From the NCBI GenBank assembly GCA_006503475.1, contig RSEH01000067.1, positions 62,001-126,000 of the forward strand: a stretch of 64,000 nucleotides of DNA, written 5' to 3'. The translations under genes were made by a program, and so were the position numbers. This stretch comes from Stentor roeselii. Lineage: Eukaryota; Ciliophora; Heterotrichea; Heterotrichida; Stentoridae. Below are positions 9,939 to 19,556 of this stretch, in pieces. Under the pieces are notes generated by a model that was given only the letters and a program-made list of their open reading frames with translations, searched no databases and had not been told where the DNA came from. The stretch's first letter is position 1. Each line of letters opens with the position of its first letter.

Positions 9939-10940
9939 ATGTCATGCTACGTCTGCAACCTTCACGATTCACTAACCTGTTCAAAATGCATTTCCCAGTC
10001 CTTAAAAGATAAAACCTCAAGACTAAAAACCCTGCAAAGAGAAATCCACATGAAAAGGCTGACCCTTATATCAATTCTCAATCGTCTTCCTCAATCAAAA
10101 CTCGAATCTCTTCAATTGCAATCAAAATTACTCGAGCAGCGAGCGAATCTCGAAAACCGTAAACATCATTCAGAAAATCAGGTCCTTGCCGACTTAAAAA
10201 AACTTTATAAAGTTAAAAAACAAGAAGCTGAGTCTAAAGAACATGAAATTATTGAAACTTCATTGGCTTGCACTTCAAATTTAAACCTTGAGTCACTTCT
10301 GCAGAACCTGGAGAAGGCTCGAAGGACTTTAATTGAAAAAGCAGTCGAGATTTATGAAAGGAATATTTACTTTCCTGAGTATTGCATTTCTGAGATGCTG
10401 GTTTTAGAAAAATTTTTGAGGCATAGCCAGATTATTCAAGATAAAGACGGACATGTTTCGATTGATAAACCAAATTTCATCATTTCTTTCAAGAGTAAGA
10501 GAAAGATAGATATGAAAGTTGAGTACCAGTCAGAGGAGCATAATCAAGCTCTAAATTATTCTATATACCAAATCTGCTTTTGCATAAACCTAATATCCCA
10601 GATTTTAAACTTCGAGCTTCCATTCCCCTTGAAATACAAGTTTTCTCATTTCCAAGTAAAAGACCTCTCAGGAAACAAGCTGATAATCGACGTTCTTCAT
10701 CCATACGAATGTGAAAACGCTTTAATCTACGTATACGAGGACCTAAGAATTCTCCAACAGCACAGCGGGGTCGATTTTTCCAACTTACGAGGGGTTCTGG
10801 ACATTCCAAGCCTCATAAAAAGCCAATCAACAGGAAAATACTTCGAAGAACCATCTTCCACCAGCGACGTTCAAGTGAAAGCAGAAGTCGAATCCGAAGA
10901 CAGTGACTGGGAATTGTTGGGTGAGGGTGATCCAAGTTAA
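9939..10940 (+). CDS. UVRAG/ATG14-like protein (PI3-kinase complex subunit)
   Basis: This 333-residue protein starts with two CxxC pairs (C3, C6, C14, C17), followed by coiled coil to about residue 110. A mixed alpha/beta domain then contains QALNYSIYQICFCINLISQILNFELPFPLKY (about residues 203-235). This order and the last motif resemble the BARA-proximal region of UVRAG and ATG14. Those proteins bind Beclin-1/Vps30 and direct the Vps34 PI3-kinase to endosomes or autophagosomes. The acidic tail ends in EDSDWELLGEGD. Start context is TATAAATG. The identification rests on motif reading; which of the two paralogues it is cannot be settled. Confidence 0.55.
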   Translation: MSCYVCNLHDSLTCSKCISQSLKDKTSRLKTLQREIHMKRLTLISILNRLPQSKLESLQLQSKLLEQRANLENRKHHSENQVLADLKKLYKVKKQEAESKEHEIIETSLACTSNLNLESLLQNLEKARRTLIEKAVEIYERNIYFPEYCISEMLVLEKFLRHSQIIQDKDGHVSIDKPNFIISFKSKRKIDMKVEYQSEEHNQALNYSIYQICFCINLISQILNFELPFPLKYKFSHFQVKDLSGNKLIIDVLHPYECENALIYVYEDLRILQQHSGVDFSNLRGVLDIPSLIKSQSTGKYFEEPSSTSDVQVKAEVESEDSDWELLGEGDPS

Positions 10941-10951
10941 TTACCTAACCT

Positions 10952-11539
10952 CTAAACCTCATTCTTCAAATTTTTCACTTTTTTCGACAGTTTTTTTATG
11001 ACTTTTTGTTGATCCTTCAAGTTTTTCTTCAAATAATAAATAATATCTCGCTTTCTTTCAGCCTCTTTCTTCAAGTTTTGCTTATTTTTTTCATTGAATC
11101 TAGCTGAATTCTGAGAATTTAGTTGAAGATTGTTGATATCATCATCGAAATTCAAAGAATTATTCACTTTTTTCTGAATCTCGCTAATTTCCTGAGAATT
11201 TAGCTGGAAAACTGAAAATTGAAGCCATTTCCACCGACGTTGTTTGAGGTTCTGACAAATTTGATATCCAATCGAGTAGTTTATTGGTTCTTGATAAGGA
11301 CCTGAGTCTTCTAGTTCTCCTTGAAAATTCCATTTGCATTGAAATAAACCCACGTTGTTAACACCCACGTTTAACCCTGTGCAGATTGAACATTGCATTT
11401 TTTTCATCTCTTCGAAATAATCAAAAGTTTTGTCGCTTCCGATTAAGTAGTAAAACTTTCGATTCTTGTTCTGACATTCAGGGTTCTTGCAACGGGCTTC
11501 GAAGTAAGCGCCTGGGGATTCTGGGGAACAGAAGATCAT
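10952..11539 (-). CDS. Cys-rich putative zinc-binding protein
   Basis: A 195-residue protein with four or five Cys in the N-terminal half: CKNPEC at about 17-22 and CSIC at about 51-54, with CKW further on. The spacing suggests one zinc site. The following aromatic-rich region, up to the WKW motif near residue 105, may complete a small folded domain. The C-terminal third is a lysine-rich coiled coil. No family recognised. It converges on the UVRAG-like gene with only 11 nt between stops. A telomere-repeat-like promoter sequence lies upstream (see separate entry). Confidence 0.65.
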   Translation of the reverse strand: MIFCSPESPGAYFEARCKNPECQNKNRKFYYLIGSDKTFDYFEEMKKMQCSICTGLNVGVNNVGLFQCKWNFQGELEDSGPYQEPINYSIGYQICQNLKQRRWKWLQFSVFQLNSQEISEIQKKVNNSLNFDDDINNLQLNSQNSARFNEKNKQNLKKEAERKRDIIYYLKKNLKDQQKVIKKLSKKVKNLKNEV

Positions 11540-11632
11540 TAATGGGGTATTTATTTGTGGAGATTATTTTGGACTTGGTGAAAGATATGGAAGGAAGGAC
11601 TAGGGGATGATGGTGATTTTTATGAGAAAAGT

Positions 11633-11649
11633 GGGTGTTAGGGTGTTAG
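11633..11649. repeat. Short telomere-like repeat (about two TGTTAGGG units)
   Basis: The plus strand reads GGGTGTTAGGGTGTTAG here; on the sense strand of the gene starting at 11539 it is CTAACACCCTAACACCC. The unit is the reverse complement of CCCTAACA, the telomere unit reported for heterotrich ciliates. It sits about 95 nt upstream of a start codon, so it may be a promoter element rather than a chromosome end. Confidence 0.5.
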
Positions 11650-11810
11650 ATGGTTTTTTTTTATTAAAGGGTGAATTTTCAATGATTTTTAGAGTTTTAG
11701 CAGTTAAAAGGCCGGGAATGGGCTTTTAATTCATTATGAAGTAAATATTTAGAATGCCTTGAGGAAATTATTAGTAAATATGCATATAAACTCAATTCCT
11801 CCTCAACCTA

Positions 11811-13319
11811 ATGGTAGACCTCGGTTATAGCTCCTGGCCATTCGGTCGTCAATTAAAACTAACTCAGGTGTTTTTTTCGATTTTGGTCTCACTCGGACTG
11901 ATCCTTTCTACTCGATATCAATTAATTTGGCTGTCAGATAAAATAGCCTCTGAATACACTTCATTACTACAGTCTAAAGTCTTGTCACAAATGCAAGAAA
12001 CGGCCTTTTGCCAAAAACGATACATTGAAGAAGAGTTCAAAACTTTTATCAAATTCGTTGAAAATCTGGAAAGACTTGATTCTTTGATTTTAGGATTTAG
12101 TTCTTCGCCATCTATAATAGAGTCTAGTAGACCTGTTCAACATACTGAGTATGAATCTAGTGATTATGATTTAAAAACTGGCAGTTTTATGTCTAGTCAC
12201 CAACCATTAAGCGCTGCAGGTTCAGAAATAGAAACCAAGCATGCAGGTATGGATAAGATATACCCTTTGATTCATCGTCCCCAATACTTATTTATTTATT
12301 CAGGATTCGAAACAGATGAAATAATTCACTTTTACCCAGGCGGGTTTATAGGTTCATATACATATACCCCATTAGTCCGAGAATGGTATTACAAAGCAAA
12401 AGATCAAGAAGGCCATGTGATAATTACCGAGCCATACATCGACATAAGTACCTCATCTGCAGTAGTGACAGTTTCAAAGGCAATCTTTGACGAAAATAAA
12501 AGATTTTTCGGAGTCACCGCCTGCGATATTACTCTTTCAAATTTACAACAAAAAGTTTACTCAATAAGAATTCTCAATAATGGATTTATGATCCTGGTGT
12601 CAATAGGAGGAGTCATGCTGACTGCTCCAAAGCCATGGAACCTAACATTAACATCAAATCTTATCGTTTATAACTCAAATTTAACTGGAATAAACGAAGG
12701 ACTTTGGAATAATATCCTAGGTTCCGAAGATGGAAAAAAATTTGAATTTACTCGAAAAGGAGTTTCTTACACTTTGATAAAATATGAAATCCATCCTTTT
12801 CAAGACAATGAAAAAGCCACTCATTTTTTACTAGCATGTGCAGAAATCAACGAAATCATTGAACCTGTTTTTTGTATTCAAGACCATTTTCAAGAAGCTT
12901 TTATCCTAATTTTTTTGCTTGTTGTGACAATAGCAGTTTTCTTATTTTTTTCTATTTCCATCATACTTCACTTTTTTTCTTCTCGGCTTAGTTTCAAATT
13001 AAGAAGCATTAAAAATATTTTTACCAAAATATCTCATCGAGCTTTAATCCCTGACGTGACAAGAGGAATCGTTTTCGACGATATCAACAAAAATCGCAGA
13101 GGAATTGAAAGTCTTGTTGATGCAACAAAGATGAAAATTTGCCAGGTTCGAGAAAAGGAGGAAATTTTTAAGTATTTTCCTTGGAAAGTGACAAGACCAA
13201 ATGATGATTTTTTTTATTATAAGTGGTTCTGCAAGTTGTACCCTTTCAATTATTTCAATGCGAAAGTCATGAGTTGGAGAAAAAGTCTGTCATTGATCAT
13301 TAACGAAAATTTGAATTGA
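11811..13319 (+). CDS. Cache-domain membrane protein
   Basis: The 502-residue protein has an N-terminal membrane segment (about residues 14-38), a large extracellular region, and a second membrane segment (about 362-388). The extracellular part includes HFYPGGFIGSYTYTPLVREWYYKA and TEPYIDISTSSAVVTVSKAI, the typical middle of a dCache sensor domain, followed by a phenylalanine-rich FFGVTACDITLSNLQ. Cache domains bind small extracellular ligands. After TM2 only about 115 cytoplasmic residues follow, with no kinase, cyclase or phosphatase motif, so it may need a partner or be a shortened receptor. It resembles Cache proteins near voltage-gated channel alpha2-delta subunits, but no VWA domain is present. 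It ends in TGA. Confidence 0.75.
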   Translation: MVDLGYSSWPFGRQLKLTQVFFSILVSLGLILSTRYQLIWLSDKIASEYTSLLQSKVLSQMQETAFCQKRYIEEEFKTFIKFVENLERLDSLILGFSSSPSIIESSRPVQHTEYESSDYDLKTGSFMSSHQPLSAAGSEIETKHAGMDKIYPLIHRPQYLFIYSGFETDEIIHFYPGGFIGSYTYTPLVREWYYKAKDQEGHVIITEPYIDISTSSAVVTVSKAIFDENKRFFGVTACDITLSNLQQKVYSIRILNNGFMILVSIGGVMLTAPKPWNLTLTSNLIVYNSNLTGINEGLWNNILGSEDGKKFEFTRKGVSYTLIKYEIHPFQDNEKATHFLLACAEINEIIEPVFCIQDHFQEAFILIFLLVVTIAVFLFFSISIILHFFSSRLSFKLRSIKNIFTKISHRALIPDVTRGIVFDDINKNRRGIESLVDATKMKICQVREKEEIFKYFPWKVTRPNDDFFYYKWFCKLYPFNYFNAKVMSWRKSLSLIINENLN

Positions 13320-13397
13320 TTATTCATTTAAGAGTTGTTTAGGTGTCGGGCAAATTCTTCTCTAAATTCTAATTTTATCTCAACTGATCACATATAA

Positions 13398-14255
13398 ATG
13401 GATTTTTTTAATTTCGGACGTCGTACTCGTCATATGCAGTTCTTTGAAATGTATCAGGCATTTCCAGCATCGTTTTTCAACAAGGAAGAAGTGGAAAAAG
13501 GAAATATGAGTAAGTACTAGTCAGTAATTCTTCCATCTTCAGCAGCAGGGCAACTGTTCAATATGCACATAGAAAGTCCCATGCTCTTCAAGATATCAAA
13601 CACCCAATTAAATATCAGTTCTCATTGTGGTGTCCTCGAGTTCACTGCTGAAGAAGGCATGTGTTTGCTGCCATTCTGGGTAATTCCTAAAAAGCTAATG
13701 AACCACCTGGGTTTATCAGAAGGTGACCAAGTCTCAATCGAATACGCCAAGCTCCAAAAAGGCACCTTCGTAAAGATTCAGCCCCACGAGACTGCCTTCA
13801 TCGACCTGCCGAACCCAAGAGCCGTCTTAGAAAATGCCTTAAGAAACTATTTATGCTTAACAAAAGGCGACAGCATCGTTGTAGAATTCGCCAAAAAGCG
13901 ATACGCGATCGACATAGTCGAAACAAAGCCAGACAACGCAATCATGACTCTTCAAACCGACCTGCAAGTGGACTTCGCGCCTCCTAAAGACTACCGCGAA
14001 GAGCCAGTGTTAAAAAAAGAGCCTTCAATCACATTTGGCAAAGAATCCAGCAAATCCGGAGACGTGAAAACCGTCGTCGGATACACTTTAAACGGAAAGA
14101 AAACCGAAGAAAAAATCACCAGCAAAAGCGAGGTGGAAGAATACGACCCTAGAAAACATCGGATCGTCGGAGGCATCAGAGGGCAAGGCTCAAACCCTTC
14201 ATCAACTGGAAACTATTGGGACAAGTTCAAGCAAGGAAATAACTTAAAGAAGTAG
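13398..14255 (+). CDS. UFD1: UFD1, ubiquitin-fusion degradation protein 1 (two exons)
   Basis: CDS is join(13398..13509,13525..14255), 280 residues. Exon 1 encodes the N-terminus through FFEMYQAFPASFFNKEEVEKGN; without splicing it meets a TAG. Removing the 15-nt intron gives MIILPSSAAGQLFNMHIES and then PMLFKISN, matching the double-psi-barrel start of UFD1, where KIILPPSALD and PMLFKLTN are usual. The Nn/Nc domains occupy about residues 10-190. The tail has the short basic segments that bind NPL4 and p97. UFD1-NPL4-p97 extracts ubiquitinated proteins for the proteasome. Start context is TATAAATG. It converges on the next gene with 21 nt between stops. Confidence 0.92.
13510..13524 (+). other. 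15-nt intron in UFD1
   Basis: GTAAGTACTAGTCAG has GT...AG ends, A at position 10 and an in-frame TAG. Its removal restores the conserved UFD1 sequence across the junction (phase 1). Confidence 0.92.
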
Positions 14256-14276
14256 CTTTTCTTAAGTCTTAAAATA

Positions 14277-14681
14277 TTAAATACCTTTCGAAAGTTTCAA
14301 GTTTTTCTCTTTTTCCGCTCTGAGTTCTTCTTCAAGTTCTTGGATTTTCACTTGTAATTTAAAATTGTTCTTTCTTTCCACCTCCAGCTGTGACCTGAGC
14401 CAGTCATTTTCTTCAGATACGCTGATCGCCGCGTCGTCTAAGGGCTTTCGGATCGGCTCAGTGAAAGCTTCGTGAATTTGAATGTCAGGAGATTGTCGCT
14501 GGTTCGACACTGCTTTTCGGTGGCCCTTTGAAAGTCCCATTGCTGAGTACAGATGAATTGGTGTAGGAAGAGTATTTGAAAACTGGTTTTTGAAGTTTTG
14601 CGAATTGATGTCTTTTTTTTGTAGTAAAAGAGCGTAGTGATGAGAAGGGGATGCTGGAGGTTTCGCGAATATGTTTTCCAT
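14277..14681 (-). CDS. Small coiled-coil hypothetical protein
   Basis: A 134-residue protein. Residues 1-85 are polar and probably disordered. Residues about 88-130 form a strong coiled coil (ENDWLRSQLEVERKN, then VKIQELEEELRAEKEKN). No family recognised. The ATG is at 14679-14681, divergent from the next gene with 72 nt between starts, and the stop is 21 nt from that of UFD1. Confidence 0.65.
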   Translation of the reverse strand: MENIFAKPPASPSHHYALLLQKKDINSQNFKNQFSNTLPTPIHLYSAMGLSKGHRKAVSNQRQSPDIQIHEAFTEPIRKPLDDAAISVSEENDWLRSQLEVERKNNFKLQVKIQELEEELRAEKEKNLKLSKGI

Positions 14682-14753
14682 ATTGATTATTGACGAGGTT
14701 TATCATGTGCTCTGCTGGAAGGTGAATGGAAATGGTTTGGATATTCTATAATT

Positions 14754-15848
14754 ATGGCTTCCTTGCAATTTATTGTCGTCGGGATTCCTGGACAGTCTGA
14801 GACTTTTCAAAAAATTTCTGTGACTCCTGCTGATTGGGCGAATTACTTTGGGATTAGTTATTTGATTCTTAAGGCTTATTCTTTGGCTAAGCCGATTAAA
14901 GATTTAAGTATTGAAATAGAAAGAGTTGCTAATGAAATTATTAGTCAAGTTTTATCATCGAGTAGTTTAGATACAGAACATCGCAAGTCTATTGAATGTT
15001 TTAAGGCGATTTTAGATTATTTGGTTAGTGTGGAGGATTACACCACGACTCCAAATTACGTAAGTCAGTATATCTCGAATTCAATGTACTTACATCATAT
15101 CCTGATTTCAGGATATCATTTTGCGAATCATATTGCAGCAGGGAATGGAGACGACTTGGTAAACATTCTCGCAACAGACCCATCAAAACTCCTTCAATAC
15201 TTGACAATAAAATTTCCTATCTACATAAATCTAATCTGGCCAGACAGTTCATTATTAATCTCAAATCCAAGCAACATCCCAGGGATTCAATTGTCATTCT
15301 ACTACGAAAACGACGGAAATTCTAAATTGATATACTCACCTCTGTTAAAAAGTGGTGAAGATTCAATTGAGTTCTCTCCAAATAACCCTTCCGAATACTT
15401 CAAAGCCTTTTGTTATAATTTCCAAGTAAAACCTTCAGATAGCAAAGGAATGAGTCTCTCGATTTTTTCATCAAATTTTCCGAAGTTGCTCAACCTTGTG
15501 ACTGTCATGGTAAAGAAACTTGCTTTGAATAAACTTTATGATAAAGACCTGGACGATGCCTTGAAAGGGGCACTTAAAGAGATGCCAGATCTTCGAAATG
15601 TTCCTGGTATTCAAAATATTTACTCACAAAAGAAGTTTGTTTGTGATAGGCACCCGCACTCTGGATTTTTAGAGACACTTTGTGGATTTGAACACTGCAG
15701 AGACTGCATCTTTCTAAGGATCAAGGATGAAATTGATAAGGGACTCAGGATTAATGTTTATTGCCCTTGTAAGTCTGAAATATCTCCTAAAATGATTGCT
15801 GAGATTAGAAAAAGCAATGATTTTAAGATGTTTTTGAAGAATAATTAG
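14754..15848 (+). CDS. Hypothetical protein with C-terminal Cys/His zinc-binding module
   Basis: The 364-residue protein is mostly helical with no recognised family over residues 1-295. The C-terminus holds CDRHPHSGFLETLCGFEHCRDC and then YCPC (about residues 300-345). That is a C...H...C...HC..C...C.C ligand pattern like a RING or IBR half, so a ubiquitin-related role is possible but unproven. It ends 19 nt from the convergent ARMC2-like gene. Confidence 0.65.
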   Translation: MASLQFIVVGIPGQSETFQKISVTPADWANYFGISYLILKAYSLAKPIKDLSIEIERVANEIISQVLSSSSLDTEHRKSIECFKAILDYLVSVEDYTTTPNYVSQYISNSMYLHHILISGYHFANHIAAGNGDDLVNILATDPSKLLQYLTIKFPIYINLIWPDSSLLISNPSNIPGIQLSFYYENDGNSKLIYSPLLKSGEDSIEFSPNNPSEYFKAFCYNFQVKPSDSKGMSLSIFSSNFPKLLNLVTVMVKKLALNKLYDKDLDDALKGALKEMPDLRNVPGIQNIYSQKKFVCDRHPHSGFLETLCGFEHCRDCIFLRIKDEIDKGLRINVYCPCKSEISPKMIAEIRKSNDFKMFLKNN

Positions 15849-15867
15849 AATTATTAGATTATTTATG

Positions 15868-18090
15868 CTATTCGTGTCGACGTTTCTTGTGTTCTGATAA
15901 TTGGGTGTCGGTCTCGAATTTACGACCACAGCCTGGGAATGGACATGATACCCACGGCTTTGGCATGTATATGAGTAGATCTTCGGATATAGGTTTTAAG
16001 CACTCTTGGGCAGTGCACCTTTTAACAACTTCATGCAATTTCACAACATTTTCCTCTCCAGCAACACTAGTCCAAGGCACAATTCCCTTACCAGTGCTAC
16101 AAAGATTACAAAAGACCATCAAAATCTGTTGACAGAATTCAACCTCAACCTTTTCCACATCAGCAACCAAATCAATCAAGACCTCAAAGACCCTTTCACA
16201 ATAAAGAACTTCTTTCGCATTAGCACTGACATTAATAAGACATCCAAGAGTGAAATAAACGACATTCCAATTCGAATGACCAAGCATCAGCAAAAATATT
16301 TCAACCAAATGAAGACTAGAGACCTGCCTGCAAACACTTTCATGCCTGGTGAGGTTGGAGATAGTTCTAAGCACTTCCGCAGTGATTTCTTCGTTAAATG
16401 AGTCGACAAGTAAGCTGCTGACCTTAGATAAAGTGCAGATCCTGTCATGCTCAGTCAACAAACAAGCTCCAGGCAGGTCAAAATAAACCAAATTCGAGAT
16501 ACACGAGACCGAATTCAACACAAGTTCTTCAAAGTCACCTGCCGAGTACCTAGCTAAAGTCTCCAACAAGTTCTTCAGCAGTTCTGCCAAGAACTGCCCA
16601 GTAACCGTATAAGTCTTAAAAGAAAGTAAATTATTCGCGAATCTCGTAATTTTCACAAGCAAGTCAACATTAAGATCATCATTTTTTCCAACAGTTTTCA
16701 CCCAATGATAAAACAAGTTATTAAAAGAAACCTGCACCAGTGTCGGAAAAGCTGATAAAATATTCGCCTGCAGATAAAGAGCACGGGTCAAAATCAAGAC
16801 ATCTGAAGTATTTTCAATGGTTTCAATAAAAACTGAAGAAAAAGGCCGAAGACTTGCAGAAACCACTTCTTGTGCAGAGACCTTTGCAAGAGCTTTGTAA
16901 GAGTTGAGCTGGATTTCATTGTCTTTGTATAAAAAAATCACGACTGCGAGTTTTTCAAGGATCTGAAAGTCCAGAAGGCTTTCAAGGGACTGGTCATTTG
17001 TTAAGTTTTTTAAGATTCCTGTGACTTGGACTAGTAATTCTGAATGTTTTGAACTTGCAATTGGAGTTTCTTCTAGGTAAGGGTTTGGAAGGAGAGAGGT
17101 GAAAACCTTGAAGAAATGGAAACAGTTCTCAGCGACTTCAGAACAGTTTGAAATGTTTTTTAAAGTACCCAGCATGTAAAGTAAAAACTCGTAGGGCAAG
17201 TCGATGTTTTGATAGGAGTCTTCTGACATCACTGATAATAGAACTGAGTAAAAGGTTTCTAAAAGATCTTCTGATAAAAAAATTAAGTCGTTTTCGCTGT
17301 TTTTTGAGAACTGGTATAAAAACTTCATCGCGCCTAAGGCAAGGGGGTTGGTTGTGATGCCTTTTTTTTTACTTCGAAGCATTAACAGGTCGTGAGTTGT
17401 TACATTTTCAAGTAAACATTTGCAGATTTTCAGTACTTTTCTAAGGTCATCTTGAAATACTTCTAGAGTCATCGCAAGACTTTTCAACATCTGCTTGACA
17501 GTCACAGAAGCCGGTGCAAATGAAAGATCTGCAAGACTTTCGCTGAACTCTTGTAAAATTTCTTCAAGATCTTCACTTGTGATATTTTTTAAGTCCTTCA
17601 TCCTGTCGATTTTCTTCAAAACATCTGAAGCCAAGCAGACTTCTTCGAATTCTTCAAATTCTTCACTTTTTTCACTTTTTTCAAGAGAAGTGCCTTGATT
17701 AACTTCAGATGATTTGAAGTCCTCATCAAGGACTTCTCTTAAATTCCTATCAAAAACTATTCTGTCAACTTTTTCAGTCATGTTGTGAACGACTTTGACT
17801 GGTTTCCTAGGTCCTGACTTTGAATTATCATGAACGTTTTTCCTACCAGTTAACAAAGGCGCTTCGAGTGGAAGTTGCTTAGGCTTGATAGGCTCGAGTT
17901 CTTTAGTAAATGATTTCAGGTTGTACGACGACGGGGGTCGAGTCACTTCTCCATTTGAAAACAACGAACGCGGCTGTTCTCCTGGCGTGAAAGGCCTTGA
18001 AGGCTCTTTTAAACTAGCTCGAGCCAGTTGGAGAACGCTTTTAATTGAACTCTTGTCAAGATGCGCCTTTACTTTATCTTTACTTTGCAT
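15868..18090 (-). CDS. ARMC2: ARMC2-like armadillo-repeat protein with C-terminal C2H2 finger
   Basis: The 740-residue protein opens with a short conserved region containing SVLQLARASLKEPSRPFTPGEQ and RSLF, like the N-terminus of ARMC2 (RPFTP followed by R-x-LF). ARMC2 is a cilium/flagellum assembly factor linked to radial spokes and central-pair cargo. Residues about 190-700 are armadillo/HEAT-type helices (for example LGCLINVSANAKEVL and RTISNLTRHESVC). The last 25 residues form a C2H2 finger, CPFPGCGRKF...H...H, which I do not recall from animal ARMC2. The gene begins 12 nt downstream of the stop of the same-strand small gene. Confidence 0.65.
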   Translation of the reverse strand: MQSKDKVKAHLDKSSIKSVLQLARASLKEPSRPFTPGEQPRSLFSNGEVTRPPSSYNLKSFTKELEPIKPKQLPLEAPLLTGRKNVHDNSKSGPRKPVKVVHNMTEKVDRIVFDRNLREVLDEDFKSSEVNQGTSLEKSEKSEEFEEFEEVCLASDVLKKIDRMKDLKNITSEDLEEILQEFSESLADLSFAPASVTVKQMLKSLAMTLEVFQDDLRKVLKICKCLLENVTTHDLLMLRSKKKGITTNPLALGAMKFLYQFSKNSENDLIFLSEDLLETFYSVLLSVMSEDSYQNIDLPYEFLLYMLGTLKNISNCSEVAENCFHFFKVFTSLLPNPYLEETPIASSKHSELLVQVTGILKNLTNDQSLESLLDFQILEKLAVVIFLYKDNEIQLNSYKALAKVSAQEVVSASLRPFSSVFIETIENTSDVLILTRALYLQANILSAFPTLVQVSFNNLFYHWVKTVGKNDDLNVDLLVKITRFANNLLSFKTYTVTGQFLAELLKNLLETLARYSAGDFEELVLNSVSCISNLVYFDLPGACLLTEHDRICTLSKVSSLLVDSFNEEITAEVLRTISNLTRHESVCRQVSSLHLVEIFLLMLGHSNWNVVYFTLGCLINVSANAKEVLYCERVFEVLIDLVADVEKVEVEFCQQILMVFCNLCSTGKGIVPWTSVAGEENVVKLHEVVKRCTAQECLKPISEDLLIYMPKPWVSCPFPGCGRKFETDTQLSEHKKRRHE

Positions 18091-18102
18091 TATATTATTA
18101 TT

Positions 18103-18426
18103 CTAGCTACTTGGAGGAAAGCTGTCTAGTAAGATGTTCTCTGAAACGATTCGCTTCTTTATGGTCACGGTTCTTGAATGGTCTTCGTGAGACTTGTGCT
18201 CGTGGTGCTCTGAGGAAGGATGGGGAATGTCGTGGGAAGCTTTTATCACTTTTGGATGGATGAAGTTATTGTGCTCGAATTTGTACTTTTCTTGCGATTT
18301 GCAACGGTGGTGGTGGTGAGTTGAATCATTTTCTTCTGGGTGTCGGTGAGAACTTGCTTTAGGGTCGTGATTTCTGTCGTTTTTACTTAGTTCAGTTAGA
18401 CTTAGTGTGAATTGACTTTCGACCAT
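18103..18426 (-). CDS. Small His-rich hypothetical protein
   Basis: A 107-residue protein rich in His, Ser, Asp and Lys, with THHHHRCKSQ near residue 38 and several HE/HH clusters near residues 75-85. Metal binding is conceivable. No family is recognised. It has an ATG at 18424-18426, base use like coding DNA, and lies 12 nt before the ARMC2-like start on the same strand, so it may share its transcript or promoter region. Confidence 0.5.
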   Translation of the reverse strand: MVESQFTLSLTELSKNDRNHDPKASSHRHPEENDSTHHHHRCKSQEKYKFEHNNFIHPKVIKASHDIPHPSSEHHEHKSHEDHSRTVTIKKRIVSENILLDSFPPSS

Positions 18427-19275
18427 TTTTATTAGTTTATCATCTTTTAGGTAATTTTGTGAGGTTTTGATATTAGGATTTTTTTGGGAATTTTAGTGAT
18501 GTGAAGATGGTTTTTTAGAGATTTTTGGGATGTTTTTTTTAATTATTGGATGATTAAACTTGGGATTAAAGGGTTTGTTGGAAGATGGATTTTGAGGAGG
18601 TTTCATAATCATCTAGTCACTTAATTCGTCATCTGCACTCATATTAGTTGTAGATAAGATTCATTTTTTTAAGATAGTTATAATCAGAGATACTAAGCCT
18701 AGAATTAGTCGTAAACATTTTATTTAAACTCTCGAAATATTTTTCCAGTGTCAAGATTTTCATGATTACAGTACTATAGAAAAGTGAAATAGCTGTCTTA
18801 AATGATTTATTTTGAATCCCGCATTAAGTCTAAAAAAATAATAAAAGATTCTGAAAAAGCCTTCAGATGTAGACTCTACTAATTATCCCTTAACTTTTAA
18901 GGGTTGATTATTTATAAGAAGTTAAAAGGATCTAAGTGAAGCCTTATTAACTTTAGAATATTCTTAATTGATGTGTTTCTAGCATTTTGTTTATTTTGAA
19001 CAATATTTGTACTTTTGAGATAAAACATATAAATTTCTATGAAGGCTTGACATTTGGATATATAATTAAATAGATTAAAATACAAGATATGATGCTAAAG
19101 GCTTCTTTAAGTATGATGAAATTTTATTATTGACTAAAGAATATAATCAATAAGAATTACTTCATTTTATTTCTCTGAGTTTGTTATAATATTCATAAAT
19201 CTGCTTGGAAATTTGATTTTTTTAAGTTATTCACAATTTAATATCTACTAAAAAATTTTTGAGAGTGATTAACTA
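18427..19275. other. AT-rich intergenic stretch, no gene seen
   Basis: About 850 nt of AT-rich sequence with no coding frame. The first 170 bases are G/T-rich on the plus strand, which is the usual composition upstream of a minus-strand gene here. Nothing else is recognised before the tRNA genes. Confidence 0.5.
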
Positions 19276-19348
19276 TCCGCATTAGTCTAGCTGGTTAGGA
19301 TAGTTGGCTCTCACCCAACAGACCCGGGTTCGAGTCCCGGATGCGGAA
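19276..19348 (+). tRNA. tRNA-Glu (anticodon CTC)
   Basis: A 73-nt cloverleaf. Acceptor TCCGCAT pairs with ATGCGGA (19341-19347), with discriminator A. The anticodon stem GTTGG/CCAAC encloses the loop CTCTCAC, giving anticodon CTC. The T arm is CCGGG TTCGAGT CCCGG. A and B boxes (TAGTCTAGCTGG, GGTTCGAGTCC) are normal. A T7 run at 19351-19357 is a Pol III terminator. Confidence 0.96.
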
Positions 19349-19350
19349 TA

Positions 19351-19357
19351 TTTTTTT
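19351..19357 (+). terminator. Pol III terminator of tRNA-Glu
   Basis: Seven consecutive T residues begin 3 nt after the tRNA-Glu 3' end. Confidence 0.8.
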
Positions 19358-19477
19358 ATTTTTGTAATTAGTTATTGTAATAAAACTCTTAAACCTTTTA
19401 ACTTACGACCTCTGTGGAAAACTTTGAGAATATAATAACATCTGCTATTTAAAAGTTACCAAAAGATGAAGAATATA

Positions 19478-19549
19478 TCCGAGATAGTATAGTGGTAAGT
19501 ATTCCTGCCTGTCACGCAGGAGACCCGGGTTCAATTCCCGGTCTCGGAG
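19478..19549 (+). tRNA. tRNA-Asp (anticodon GTC)
   Basis: A 72-nt cloverleaf. Acceptor TCCGAGA pairs with TCTCGGA (19542-19548), with discriminator G. The anticodon stem CCTGC/GCAGG encloses CTGTCAC, giving anticodon GTC. The T arm is CCGGG TTCAATT CCCGG. There is no intron. A T-run follows at once. It lies 129 nt downstream of tRNA-Glu on the same strand. Confidence 0.96.
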
Positions 19550-19556
19550 TTTTTTT
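19550..19556 (+). terminator. Pol III terminator of tRNA-Asp
   Basis: A run of seven T residues starts directly after the discriminator base of tRNA-Asp. Confidence 0.8.
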
